From Tannerella sp. (lineage in GTDB: Bacteria; Bacteroidota; Bacteroidia; Bacteroidales; Tannerellaceae), in contig JAISUX010000105.1 in the NCBI GenBank assembly GCA_031271805.1, positions 1 to 38,987 on the forward strand: DNA of 38,987 nt, in the 5' to 3' direction. The notes beneath the pieces were generated by a model that was given only the letters and a program-made list of their open reading frames with translations, did not search any database and had not been told where the DNA came from. Positions within the stretch are counted from its first letter, which is position 1, and each line of letters opens with the position of its first letter. Positions 16,323-24,394 of the stretch are shown here, piece after piece. Both the position numbers and the translations under genes were made by a program.

Positions 16323-17081
16323 TTATTTATCAAGAAAAATATTGTCGGGATACACGATATTTATCAGGGCAAGCCCTCGCGCCGGAGCGGATGTTCCCGC
16401 CTTACAACGGTCTTTCGCGTCGATTATCCTCCGGAAATCTTCCTGTGAGATTTTTCCGCGGCCTACGGCAAGCAATGTACCTACTATGGCGCGAACCATA
16501 TTCCGCAAAAAACGGTCGGCAGTGATCGTAAAAACCCATCTTTCGCCATCTTTATGCCACTCCGCTTCGCTAATCTTACAGATGTTGGTTTTAGATTCGG
16601 AATGAAGCTTAGTGAAACTCGTAAAGTCCTCCGTATCAAACAAATAATGACAAGCATCATTCATACTCTCAAAATTGATTTTACGAAGCGGCATACGCAC
16701 GACCCATTCCGAATCAAAAGGATTCTTCCTGTCCGAAATGTAATATTTATATGTACGCGCGACAGCGGAGAAACGGGCATGGGCGCCGTCCTTAACCGGG
16801 ACTATCTTATCTACGGCGATGTCGCCAGGCAGCATATTGTTCAGTTTCTCTGCCAAGCTATGCAAATCCGTAATCTCCGAAACCGCATCGAAATGGGCGA
16901 CCATCAGGCGTGCATGAACGCCGGCATCCGTACGACCGGCTCCGACAACCGACACTTTATTACATAAAACCATTGACAACTTTTCTTCGACAAGCATCTG
17001 CACGCCAACGCCGTTAGGTTGCTGTTGCCAACCATTATAGCGCGTCCCAAGATATGATAAATATATAAAATAACGTCGCAT
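16323..17081 (-). CDS. truA: tRNA pseudouridine(38-40) synthase
   Basis: A 252-residue enzyme that isomerises uridines 38-40 in the tRNA anticodon arm to pseudouridine. Seen: the N-terminal strand YFIYLSYLGTRYNGWQQQ, the catalytic motif VGAGRTDAGVHA near residue 47 with the nucleophilic Asp, ARFSAVARTYKYYI near 105, and the C-terminal FLRNMVRAIVGTLLAVGRGKI. The length is typical. It starts nine bases after the MBL hydrolase gene and is almost certainly co-transcribed with it from the promoter at 17928. Confidence 0.97.
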   Translation of the reverse strand: MRRYFIYLSYLGTRYNGWQQQPNGVGVQMLVEEKLSMVLCNKVSVVGAGRTDAGVHARLMVAHFDAVSEITDLHSLAEKLNNMLPGDIAVDKIVPVKDGAHARFSAVARTYKYYISDRKNPFDSEWVVRMPLRKINFESMNDACHYLFDTEDFTSFTKLHSESKTNICKISEAEWHKDGERWVFTITADRFLRNMVRAIVGTLLAVGRGKISQEDFRRIIDAKDRCKAGTSAPARGLALINIVYPDNIFLDK

Positions 17082-17090
17082 TTCACATCT

Positions 17091-17906
17091 TTATATGACA
17101 ACATCGAAAGCATACATATCCGAAGGATTCATCCTCTTCAAAGGCGTCAGGGAAATGTCCTTTCCTACTTTAATGCCATCCTGCAACAATCTGTATTCCA
17201 CTGTTTTAACAGCCAATTCCGGATGATTATTGTCGCGGCTCAAATGACACAGCCAGACGTCGGTCAACTTCGGGCTATATACCGAAGCGAGAAATTCGGA
17301 AGCGTCATAGTTGCTCAGATGCCCCGTATCGCTCGATACGCGCTCCTTGAGAAACTGCGGGTACGAGCCGGCAGCAAGCATCTCGACGTCGTAGTTGGAC
17401 TCCAAAACTAAATAGTTCGCCCCCTTCACATAGTTTCGGACAGTTTCCGTAATATGTCCCACGTCGGTAACGAACACAAACGTCCGGTCGCCGTACTCAA
17501 TTGAATAACCCACATTATCCATGCTGTCATGAGGCACTTCAAAGGCTGTTATCTTTAAGTCCCTTATCGTGAACGGTTTCTCTTTTTCTATGACACGGCG
17601 CGACTGAATCAGCACCTCCTCAACATAGCGACTTTTGCTAATCCCTGTGTGAACCATCTCCGTCGTATAGACCGGAATACTCATGCCTTCGCCGATATAA
17701 CCTATCGAGCGGATATGGTCGGCATGGTCGTGAGTGACTAACACGGCAAGTATTTTCTCGAACTCAATTCCATGTTCCTTGAGCACCTTTTTTATCTGGC
17801 GCACACCTATTCCGGCGTCAACAAGGATACCATAAGAATTTGTGCCGACGTAATAACAATTGCCGCTACTGCCGCTTGCCAAACTCAAAAAGTATAACTT
17901 CTCCAT
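17091..17906 (-). CDS. MBL-fold metallo-hydrolase (YycJ/WalJ-like)
   Basis: A 271-residue metallo-beta-lactamase-fold hydrolase of the YycJ/WalJ group, proposed nucleases or phosphodiesterases. It starts SLASGSSGNCYYVGTNSYGILVDAGIG, as in that group. Metal ligands: THDHADH near residue 57, a later VPHDSMDNVGY near 125, FVFVTDVGHIT near 145 with the bridging Asp, and WLCHLSRDNN near 225. There is no signal peptide, so it is cytoplasmic. It heads an operon with truA, from a promoter divergent to the YwqK-like gene. Confidence 0.88.
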   Translation of the reverse strand: MEKLYFLSLASGSSGNCYYVGTNSYGILVDAGIGVRQIKKVLKEHGIEFEKILAVLVTHDHADHIRSIGYIGEGMSIPVYTTEMVHTGISKSRYVEEVLIQSRRVIEKEKPFTIRDLKITAFEVPHDSMDNVGYSIEYGDRTFVFVTDVGHITETVRNYVKGANYLVLESNYDVEMLAAGSYPQFLKERVSSDTGHLSNYDASEFLASVYSPKLTDVWLCHLSRDNNHPELAVKTVEYRLLQDGIKVGKDISLTPLKRMNPSDMYAFDVVI

Positions 17907-17927
17907 TTTTATTACCTATATCGGGTG

Positions 17928-17959
17928 CAAAATTAACAAAATATCGGCATAACAGCAAA
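17928..17959 (-). promoter_or_regulatory. Promoter of the MBL hydrolase-truA operon
   Basis: On the minus strand TTTG (17956-17959) and TAATTTTG (17928-17935) are 20 bases apart, close to the Bacteroidota consensus; the ATG is 21 bases downstream at 17906. Confidence 0.65.
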
Positions 17960-17968
17960 TTTTTTTCG

Positions 17969-17980
17969 TGCAAATTTGCA
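17969..17980. promoter_or_regulatory. Perfect palindrome TGCAAATTTGCA between divergent promoters
   Basis: The 12-base perfect palindrome overlaps the -33 TTTG (17975-17978) of the rightward promoter and sits 9 bases outside the -33 box of the leftward one. A dimeric regulator bound here could block the rightward promoter. Binding is inference. Confidence 0.35.
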
Positions 17981-18006
17981 TATTTAAAAGAAAAACCTCA
18001 TCTTTG
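17975..18006 (+). promoter_or_regulatory. Promoter of the YwqK-like/FkbM pair
   Basis: TTTG (17975-17978) and CATCTTTG (17999-18006) are 20 bases apart; the -7 box departs from TAnnTTTG only in its first base. The ATG is at 18040. Confidence 0.5.
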
Positions 18007-18039
18007 TATCTGCTTTGGAATTAAAAGCATCGAAACAGG

Positions 18040-18921
18040 ATGAGAAGGATTAAAATATTATCTTTTTTGATGCTGTCTGTTTGCGCTATGGCGCGGGAAA
18101 ACGTAGATACCTGCACCGTTACGACCGACGGCTTCATATACAGTTGTGCGGGAACCCCTTGCAACGGATACATATCCGACTATTACGATTCGGAGGGTAG
18201 CTGCGTGCGGCTGACAGGTCGTTTCAAAAACGGAGTTCCGGTCGATACGGTCAAGGAATATTATCGTAGCGGCGCTTTGAAGTCTATCTATTACAGATAT
18301 AACAAACAATATCTCTACGCCGGCGCTAAGTACAACTACTGCATGCTCATCGAATACAACGAGCAGGGACGCTGTACGCGCTATTCCGACGACAAGGCGG
18401 GCGCCGACCGTTGCTTTGGCGACAATGGCGAACTGTTGTCCGTCCTTTCGTATGCCCGTAGGAAAAACAAATCCAAATATTACGTCACATATATCCCCGG
18501 CACAAAAAGCAAGACGATAGTTTCCGGCAACAAACGTTACGAATACGACCACGAAGGCCGACTGCGTTGCTATTGGGTACGAATGAGTGAGCGAGCCGAC
18601 CGCAGGTCGGGCGTCAAATGCGCAACCTATTACGTTACCAACTACGATGTCAATGGCGGCATATCAACTTTCAGCCGCCTCTATACCAACATCCGCGAAC
18701 GCGACGACGTCTTACATATCGAACACGATTTCCCGGAAAGTTTTGAAACCGTTCCGCCACAGGATTTTAAGGAAATATCCTACCCGCTCATCGACGTCAA
18801 GGATGTCTATAAATGGGACTATGAAAATAATAGAACTATCATTACACGCTACGTTTTTGAAGATAATTTATGGGTCGAAACGGAAAAGCGCAGTCTGCCG
18901 CGAATAACGCGGATAAATTAA
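18040..18921 (+). CDS. Exported protein with YwqK/MORN-like strand repeats
   Basis: A 293-residue protein with a signal peptide (about 1-18, KILSFLMLSVCAMA). The body is rich in Tyr, Arg and Asn and contains short beta-hairpin-like units such as LTGRFKNGVPVDTVKEYYRSGALKS (residues 58-82), CMLIEYNEQGRCTRYSDD and RYEYDHEGRLRCYW, which recall YwqK/MORN_2 and related sugar- or membrane-facing repeat proteins. No catalytic motif is seen. It precedes the FkbM methyltransferase by ten bases, so the two are co-transcribed. The function is unknown; the repeat assignment is tentative. Confidence 0.6.
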   Translation: MRRIKILSFLMLSVCAMARENVDTCTVTTDGFIYSCAGTPCNGYISDYYDSEGSCVRLTGRFKNGVPVDTVKEYYRSGALKSIYYRYNKQYLYAGAKYNYCMLIEYNEQGRCTRYSDDKAGADRCFGDNGELLSVLSYARRKNKSKYYVTYIPGTKSKTIVSGNKRYEYDHEGRLRCYWVRMSERADRRSGVKCATYYVTNYDVNGGISTFSRLYTNIRERDDVLHIEHDFPESFETVPPQDFKEISYPLIDVKDVYKWDYENNRTIITRYVFEDNLWVETEKRSLPRITRIN

Positions 18922-18931
18922 TTAATCGAAT

Positions 18932-20035
18932 ATGGAATTTAATGAATTATTAAGGCAAGATGTTGTTCCTACGGATGATGCCGTATTGAGTATGTTGAAA
19001 AAATCACAGTGGCCGACAGTGCTGTACGGCGCGACGCCCGATGTGGCCGACCAAATCGTCAAACGCCTCCGTGCGGCAGGCGTCGAGGTTGCAAGGGTGG
19101 CTGCCGACGAGTTTTCGCCTGCAAAAACAGCTGATACGGATCTACTTAAGGATTACGAACCTATACCCATCGAAGCGATAGACGCCGAATTGTCGGCTTA
19201 CAATGTCGTACTTGGCTTTGTCAAGGCATACGCCGATATCGACGGAGTCCGCGCGAAGTTCCGCAACGCCCGTTCGGTGTCCTACCTTTCCGAAATCTTT
19301 GAAATGGAGTACATAACGACCTCATTTATACGCGAAAACAAGGATTATCTCGAAGATTTATATCACAGACTTTCCGACCAACGATCTAAGGATTCGTTTG
19401 TGGCCTACCTCATGGCTAAGAGCCGACAGGACATGAAGTACCTTCCCGCAATATTCGAGCGGACACAGTACTTTCCACAGGGGATTTTCGAGCTGACGGA
19501 CAAAGAATCGTATTTTGACTGCGGCGCCTTTGTCGGCGACACCATAGCCGACTTCCTCAAGGCTGCCGGCGGCCGTTACCACCGTATCTGGGCGGCAGAA
19601 CCCGATATAAACAATTTCCGCCAACTGCAGAAATATGTCGAAAAAGAAGGATTGAAGGATGTCGAAACAATCAACAAAGGGGTTTACAGCGCATCCGGCC
19701 GCCTGCCTTTCCGTACCGAAGGGAGCATGCTCTCGAAGATAACCGACGACGGCCTCACGGACAACTTCATCGAAACGGATACCATAGACAACATCGCAGC
19801 AGGCGCCCCCGTGACCTACATCAAGTTCGACGTAGAAGGCGCGGAACTTGAAGCCCTCAAAGGCGCGGAACAGACCATCCTCCGCCACCACCCTATAATG
19901 GGGGTCAGCATCTACCATCGCGAACGCGACTTTATCGACATACCAACATTCATCGACAAACTCGCCGATAACTATAAATTCTACTTTCGCGCCCACAAAA
20001 AATTAGCTTTCGACGCCGTTCTCTATTGCGTTTAA
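18932..20035 (+). CDS. FkbM-family methyltransferase
   Basis: A 367-residue protein. The C-terminal half (about 190-365) is a FkbM-type SAM-dependent methyltransferase: motif I YFDCGAFVGDTIADF near 194, IWAAEPDINNFRQL near 216 with the acidic SAM ligand, YIKFDVEGAELEALKGAE near 290, and a final AFDAVLYCV strand. FkbM enzymes O-methylate sugars or polyketides. Residues 1-185 form an N-terminal domain with WPTVLYGATPDVADQIVKRL near residue 27, like a nucleotide-binding strand-loop-helix often found in sugar-modifying methyltransferases. It is cytoplasmic and the second gene of a pair with the YwqK-like protein, followed by a terminator. The substrate is unknown; a surface glycan is plausible. 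Confidence 0.85.
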   Translation: MEFNELLRQDVVPTDDAVLSMLKKSQWPTVLYGATPDVADQIVKRLRAAGVEVARVAADEFSPAKTADTDLLKDYEPIPIEAIDAELSAYNVVLGFVKAYADIDGVRAKFRNARSVSYLSEIFEMEYITTSFIRENKDYLEDLYHRLSDQRSKDSFVAYLMAKSRQDMKYLPAIFERTQYFPQGIFELTDKESYFDCGAFVGDTIADFLKAAGGRYHRIWAAEPDINNFRQLQKYVEKEGLKDVETINKGVYSASGRLPFRTEGSMLSKITDDGLTDNFIETDTIDNIAAGAPVTYIKFDVEGAELEALKGAEQTILRHHPIMGVSIYHRERDFIDIPTFIDKLADNYKFYFRAHKKLAFDAVLYCV

Positions 20036-20044
20036 TAACTCCAT

Positions 20045-20088
20045 ACACACTTTTTGTTCGCTTTTTTAAAAAAAAGTTGTGTTTTTTT
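20045..20088 (+). terminator. Terminator after the FkbM gene
   Basis: ACACACTTTTT (20045-20055) pairs with AAAAAGTTGTGT (20071-20082) with one bulge, followed by a T run to 20088. The T run overlaps the -33 box of the next promoter. Confidence 0.65.
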
Positions 20089-20118
20089 GTCGATTTATCA
20101 TCTTTTATATTATCTTTG
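20086..20118 (+). promoter_or_regulatory. Promoter of paaK (TTTG / TATCTTTG)
   Basis: TTTG at 20086-20089 and TATCTTTG at 20111-20118 are 21 bases apart; the ATG lies at 20160. Confidence 0.7.
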
Positions 20119-20159
20119 CGCCGATATTTTATATACACATTTTAAAATAATAGAATGAC

Positions 20160-21458
20160 ATGATTTGGAACGAGACCATGGAATGTATGTCGCGCGACGA
20201 AATGCGCAAATTGCAGACCATTAGATTAAAGAGAGTAGTTGAGCGCGTTTATCACAACACGCCTTTTTATCGCAAAAAGATGCAGGAACTCGGCATCACT
20301 CCCGACGATATCCGGTCGATAGAAGATATCGTCAAACTCCCATTCACGGTCAAAACCGACCTTAGAGACAACTATCCTTTCGGGCTTATGGCATCGCCGA
20401 TGTCTGAGATAGTACGCCTTCATGCTTCATCGGGAACGACCGGCAAACCTATCGTAGTTGGCTACACCCGCAACGACCTCGGCGTTTGGAGCGAAGGCGT
20501 CGCCCGCTGCCTCATAGCTTACGGGCTGACGAAGAACGACATCGTGCAGGTATCTTACGGCTACGGCCTGTTCACAGGCGGCCTCGGAGCGCACGACGGC
20601 ACCGAGAAAATAGGCGGCACCGTGATTCCAATGAGCAGCGGGAACACTCAAAAACAAATCCAGCTGATGCACGATTTCGGAGCAAACGCCCTCGCCTGCA
20701 CACCCTCCTACGCCCTTTTCCTCGCCGAAGCCATACGCGAATCGGGAATACCCATCGAGGAGTTCAAACTGCGCATCGGAGCTTTCGGCGCCGAGCCGTG
20801 GACTGAAAACATGCGCCGCGAACTTGAGGAAAAACTCCGCATCAAAGCCTACGACATCTACGGACTGACGGAAATCAGCGGCCCCGGCGTCGGCGGCGAA
20901 TGTGAATGTCAGGACGGCACCCATCTCTGGGAAGACCATTTCTATCCCGAAATAGTTGACCCCGTCACCCTCGAACCGGTAGAACCGGGCAAACAAGGCG
21001 AACTCGTCTTCACAACCCTCACAAAGGACGGGATGCCGATGATTCGCTACCGCACACGCGACCTGACGCACCTCAACTATGAGAAATGCCGTTGCGGACG
21101 TACCGCTGTCCGTATGGGACGCATCCTCGGACGCTCGGACGACATGCTCATCATACGCGGCGTCAACGTCTTCCCGTCGCAAGTCGAATCGGTCATCCTC
21201 GAACTGCCTGAGTTTGAGCCTCATTACTTCATAACCGTTGACCGCGTCGATAACACCGACACTTTCCAAATCGACGTCGAACTCCGTCCGGAATACTATT
21301 CCGATGAGATAAATAAAGTCGTCGCCCTCAGAAACAAAGTAACGCAGCGCCTCCAAAGCGTCATCGGCATCTCACCCGACGTCAAAATCGTCGAGCCGCG
21401 AAGCATCGAACGCAGCCAGGGCAAAGCGAAACATGTATTAGACAAACGTATATTGTAA
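20160..21458 (+). CDS. paaK: Phenylacetate-CoA ligase
   Basis: A 432-residue ANL-superfamily adenylating enzyme that activates phenylacetate, or a related aryl acid, to its CoA thioester with ATP. Seen: the ATP-binding loop LHASSGTTGKPIVVGYT near residue 88, YGLTEISGPGVGGECE near 238, the Asp/Arg region IRYRTRDLT near 297, and the C-terminal GRSDDMLIIRGVNVFPSQVE near 325. It ends in RSQGKAKHVLDKR, with the late catalytic Lys. Length is typical. It is followed 20 bases later by an ACT-domain gene, a pairing usual in anaerobes alongside indolepyruvate oxidoreductase, where the ligase works with aryl-acid products of amino-acid breakdown; no such oxidoreductase is in this window. Confidence 0.93.
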   Translation: MIWNETMECMSRDEMRKLQTIRLKRVVERVYHNTPFYRKKMQELGITPDDIRSIEDIVKLPFTVKTDLRDNYPFGLMASPMSEIVRLHASSGTTGKPIVVGYTRNDLGVWSEGVARCLIAYGLTKNDIVQVSYGYGLFTGGLGAHDGTEKIGGTVIPMSSGNTQKQIQLMHDFGANALACTPSYALFLAEAIRESGIPIEEFKLRIGAFGAEPWTENMRRELEEKLRIKAYDIYGLTEISGPGVGGECECQDGTHLWEDHFYPEIVDPVTLEPVEPGKQGELVFTTLTKDGMPMIRYRTRDLTHLNYEKCRCGRTAVRMGRILGRSDDMLIIRGVNVFPSQVESVILELPEFEPHYFITVDRVDNTDTFQIDVELRPEYYSDEINKVVALRNKVTQRLQSVIGISPDVKIVEPRSIERSQGKAKHVLDKRIL

Positions 21459-21478
21459 ACATAAAAAAACATAAGACT

Positions 21479-21904
21479 ATGTTGACTAAGCAGTTATCAA
21501 TTTTTTTAGAGAATAAGATAGGCCGCTTCACGGAGGTGGCCAAGCTCCTCGGCGAATCAAAAATCAACATGACGGCGTTCACCGTATCCGAGAACTCCGA
21601 CTTCGGCATCCTGCGCCTGATAGTCTCGGATACCGACAAGGCGCTCTCCGTCCTGCGCGAAAACAAATACGCCGTCACGATGGCCGATGTCATCTGCCTG
21701 CATTGTCCCAACGAACCAGGCGCACTCGCCCGTGCAATGGAAATCATAAACTCCGCAGGCATCTTCATTGAGTACATGTACGCCTTTTCCGAAGGAAATT
21801 CGGCAAATGTCATCATTCGACCGGACAATTTGGACAAGTGCGTCGAAGTGCTAACCAACAATAAATTAGAGCTTTTAGCGGCAAGCGACATGTATCAATT
21901 ATAA
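21479..21904 (+). CDS. Tandem ACT-domain protein
   Basis: A 141-residue protein made of two ACT domains, about 1-68 (KQLSIFLENKIGRFTEVAKLLGESKINMTAFTV) and 70-139 (VICLHCPNEPGALARAMEIINSAGIFIEYMYAF). ACT domains bind amino acids or related small molecules, so this is probably an allosteric or sensing partner rather than an enzyme. It is co-transcribed with paaK (20-base gap), which suggests sensing aromatic amino acids or their products. There is no DNA-binding domain. Start ATG at 21479. Confidence 0.88.
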   Translation: MLTKQLSIFLENKIGRFTEVAKLLGESKINMTAFTVSENSDFGILRLIVSDTDKALSVLRENKYAVTMADVICLHCPNEPGALARAMEIINSAGIFIEYMYAFSEGNSANVIIRPDNLDKCVEVLTNNKLELLAASDMYQL

Positions 21905-21922
21905 TTATTAACGTTTGAAATA

Positions 21923-21952
21923 TTGCAGTTTCAAAAGTAAATATTATCTTTG
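21923..21952 (+). promoter_or_regulatory. Promoter of bamD (TTG / TATCTTTG)
   Basis: TTG at 21923-21925 and TATCTTTG at 21945-21952, exactly 19 bases apart; the GTG start is 23 bases on at 21976. Confidence 0.75.
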
Positions 21953-21975
21953 CGCCCGATTTTAAACGATTTGAC

Positions 21976-22785
21976 GTGAAGAAAACTTTTATTTATCTGT
22001 CGGTATTGATCCTGACTTTGTCTTCCTGCGGCGAATATAACAAACTGCTGAAGAGCCAGGATCCTGATTTGAAGTATTCCTATGCCAAGAAATATTTCAA
22101 TATGAAGAAGTATGTCAAGTCGGCAACTTTGCTCGAAGATATCGTCCAGTATTTCCGCGGACGCGAGGAAGCCGAAGAATCGCTCTATATCCTTGCCCAG
22201 AGTTACTACGGACAGAAGGATTATGTTACGGCATCCGAGTATTTTAAGAATTATTATACGACTTATCCTAAAGGTGAATTTGCCGAACTCGCCCGTTTTT
22301 ACGGCGCCTACGGATTATACTTGGATTCGCCCGACCCGCGTCTCGATCAAACTCAGACGTATGAGTCTATAAATCAATTCCTTATGTACTTGGAATATTA
22401 TCCTCAAAGCGAACATGCCAAGGAGGCGCAAAATATCCTGTTCGAGCTGCAGGAAAAACTCGCCTACAAGGAATACCTCGCCGCAAGGCTGTATTACAAC
22501 ATCGGAACCTACATGGGGAATAACTATCGCGCCTGTGTCATAACAGCCGACAACGCTCTGAAAAGCTATCCCGATACAAAGTATCGCGAAGAGTTGACTT
22601 ATCTTAAGATCAGTTCCAAATACGAGCTTGCCATTGTCAGTATCGACGAGCGTCTCCAAGGCCGCTATCGTGATGTTGTTGACGAATACTACAACTACAT
22701 GAACGAGTTCCCCGAAGGTAAATACGTCAAGCAAGTCAAAAAATTCTTTGACTATGCCAATAACAAAATTGAAAAAAATTATTAA
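21976..22785 (+). CDS. bamD: Outer membrane assembly lipoprotein BamD
   Basis: A 269-residue lipoprotein of the BAM complex, which folds beta-barrel proteins into the outer membrane from its periplasmic side. It has a lipobox in LILTLSSCGEY (Cys near 18) and TPR-like helices: YSYAKKYFNMKKYVKSATLL, ESLYILAQSYYGQKDYVTAS and YLEYYPQSEHAKEAQNIL, consistent with the YfiO family. It starts at GTG, the only start between the promoter and the signal peptide. It opens an operon with rpoZ (11-base gap) and a DUF4293 gene. Confidence 0.92.
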   Translation: MKKTFIYLSVLILTLSSCGEYNKLLKSQDPDLKYSYAKKYFNMKKYVKSATLLEDIVQYFRGREEAEESLYILAQSYYGQKDYVTASEYFKNYYTTYPKGEFAELARFYGAYGLYLDSPDPRLDQTQTYESINQFLMYLEYYPQSEHAKEAQNILFELQEKLAYKEYLAARLYYNIGTYMGNNYRACVITADNALKSYPDTKYREELTYLKISSKYELAIVSIDERLQGRYRDVVDEYYNYMNEFPEGKYVKQVKKFFDYANNKIEKNY

Positions 22786-22796
22786 TTAGAAGCTAT

Positions 22797-23129
22797 ATGG
22801 ATTATCGAAAATCAAAAGCCCCGATAAGTACTATCTCTCGCGATATGAGCCTGATGTGGAAAGATACGGGTAATATTTATGAGACAGTAAAGATTGTCGC
22901 CAAACGCGCAAACCAAATTTCAGCGGAATTGAAGCACGACCTCGACAAGAAATTGTCGGAATTTGCGTCATTTAACGACAGCCTCGAAGAAGTGTTTGAA
23001 AACCGCGAACAAATCGAGATCTCGCGCTACTACGAGAAACTGCCCAAACCGACTCTCATTGCGACAAAAGAGTTTGAAGACAACGAACTGTATTGGAAAA
23101 ATCCTGTCAAGAAAGACAGTATGGATTAA
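22797..23129 (+). CDS. rpoZ: RNA polymerase omega subunit, Bacteroidota type
   Basis: A 110-residue protein matching the Bacteroidota form of omega: KAPISTISRDMSLMWKDTGNIYETVKIVAKRANQIS (residues 7-42), whose KRANQIS is the equivalent of the bacterial omega R-A-x-Q-I signature, followed by an extended C terminus containing FENREQIEISRYYEKLPKPT (about 74-93) characteristic of this phylum. It helps assemble RNA polymerase. It lies between bamD and the DUF4293 gene in one operon. Confidence 0.88.
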   Translation: MDYRKSKAPISTISRDMSLMWKDTGNIYETVKIVAKRANQISAELKHDLDKKLSEFASFNDSLEEVFENREQIEISRYYEKLPKPTLIATKEFEDNELYWKNPVKKDSMD

Positions 23130-23147
23130 TCCGTCAATTTACAGAAT

Positions 23148-23630
23148 ATGTTACAGCGCATCCAAACTATTTATTTGCTTGTCGTAGCCGGCTTGTTTGT
23201 CGCCCTCGTTTTTCTTCCTCTCGCTTTGCTCCACTCCGAGGCCGATTTATACGTGTTCGACGTTACCGGCATATATACTGTTGCCGAAAATACCGTCGCC
23301 AAACCCCAAGATCTCGCTTATTCAACATGGCCGCTTTTCGCTTTGGTATGCCTCGTCGCACTTATCTCTTTTGCGATAATTTTCATGTACAAAAAACGTG
23401 TTGTACAAATGCGAATGTGCGTATTTAATTCGCTGATTATAATAGGATTATCCCTACTTTTCGGCTATTATCTATGGAAATTAAGCAACTCCCCAGCCCT
23501 GCCGAACTTGGAAATCAACCTCAGGTTATGGACTTCTTTCCCTATAATAGGACTGATACTCAACTATTTATCAATACGCAAAATAGGCTCCGACGAATTT
23601 CTCATCCGTTCTATTGACAGGCTTAGGTAA
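23148..23630 (+). CDS. DUF4293 family membrane protein
   Basis: A 160-residue protein with four predicted membrane helices: near 8-28 (YLLVVAGLFVALVFLPLALL), 62-82 (WPLFALVCLVALISFAIIFM), 92-112 and 128-143. The beginning MLQRIQTIYLL and the four-helix layout match the Bacteroidota-specific DUF4293 family, of unknown function. It is the last gene of the bamD-rpoZ unit, 18 bases after rpoZ, and meets the convergent aroE with only five bases between stops and no terminator. Confidence 0.8.
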   Translation: MLQRIQTIYLLVVAGLFVALVFLPLALLHSEADLYVFDVTGIYTVAENTVAKPQDLAYSTWPLFALVCLVALISFAIIFMYKKRVVQMRMCVFNSLIIIGLSLLFGYYLWKLSNSPALPNLEINLRLWTSFPIIGLILNYLSIRKIGSDEFLIRSIDRLR

Positions 23631-23635
23631 GGGAT

Positions 23636-24385
23636 TTATGAGTTCCAAATCTCCCATGAGATAAACGCCTGTAAAAGAAGCATTTCCAACCCATTCTTAA
23701 CTACGGCGCCCCTTTCTTTCCCTTTTCGCATGAACAAAGTCTCATCCGGATTATAAATCAGGTCGTACAGGATATGCTCCTGAGTTAAGTATTCATAAGG
23801 TATGTCGGGGCAGGTATCCGATTTTGGGTACATCCCCACGGGCGTAGTATTGACTATAACCTTGTAATTTTCAAGCGTTTTTTCCGTAATATCATCGTAA
23901 GTAATGCAAAAATCTTTGGGCGTTCGCGATACGAATGTCGAATAAAGCCCTAACTGCTTCAAACCGTGGAAAATAGCCTTCGACGCCCCACCGGTACCGA
24001 GTATCAAAGCATACTGGTGCTTCTGCTTGTCAAGCAATGGCTCTATCGACTGCTTAAAACCGGTGATATCCGAATTATGCCCTTCCAAATACAATTTCCC
24101 GAAAGCGCCCTTCTTGAATTTTATCACATTGACCGCGCCGATATTACCGACATTCTCGCTGACGCTGTTAAGCAAGGGGATAACATTGACCTTGTGAGGC
24201 AAAGTCACATTAAGCCCGCATAACGCAGGGTTTTCGCGCAAGATATACTTCAATTCATGAACGTCCTCAATCTCAAAATTGACATACTCCGCGTCTATCC
24301 CTTCCGATTCAAACTTGCGGTTAAAATAATCTTTCGAAAAAGAGTGCCCCAAAGGATACCCGATCAATCCATACATTCGCCTCAT
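23636..24385 (-). CDS. aroE: Shikimate dehydrogenase
   Basis: A 249-residue NADP-dependent enzyme that reduces 3-dehydroshikimate to shikimate in aromatic amino-acid synthesis. The N-terminal substrate domain shows YGLIGYPLGHSFSKDYFN and the catalytic Lys in NVTLPHK near 60-66; the partner Asp is in GHNSDITGF near 108. The cofactor domain has ILGTGGASKA near 130 and the NTTPVGMYP motif near 178. It is the third gene of phoH-purC-aroE, nine bases after purC. Confidence 0.95.
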   Translation of the reverse strand: MRRMYGLIGYPLGHSFSKDYFNRKFESEGIDAEYVNFEIEDVHELKYILRENPALCGLNVTLPHKVNVIPLLNSVSENVGNIGAVNVIKFKKGAFGKLYLEGHNSDITGFKQSIEPLLDKQKHQYALILGTGGASKAIFHGLKQLGLYSTFVSRTPKDFCITYDDITEKTLENYKVIVNTTPVGMYPKSDTCPDIPYEYLTQEHILYDLIYNPDETLFMRKGKERGAVVKNGLEMLLLQAFISWEIWNS

Positions 24386-24394
24386 AACTTTCCT

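Noticed and set aside
20427..21356. 309-codon minus-strand frame opposite paaK
   Set aside because: Produced by high-GC codon bias on the other strand; paaK is unmistakable and the antisense product has no family features.
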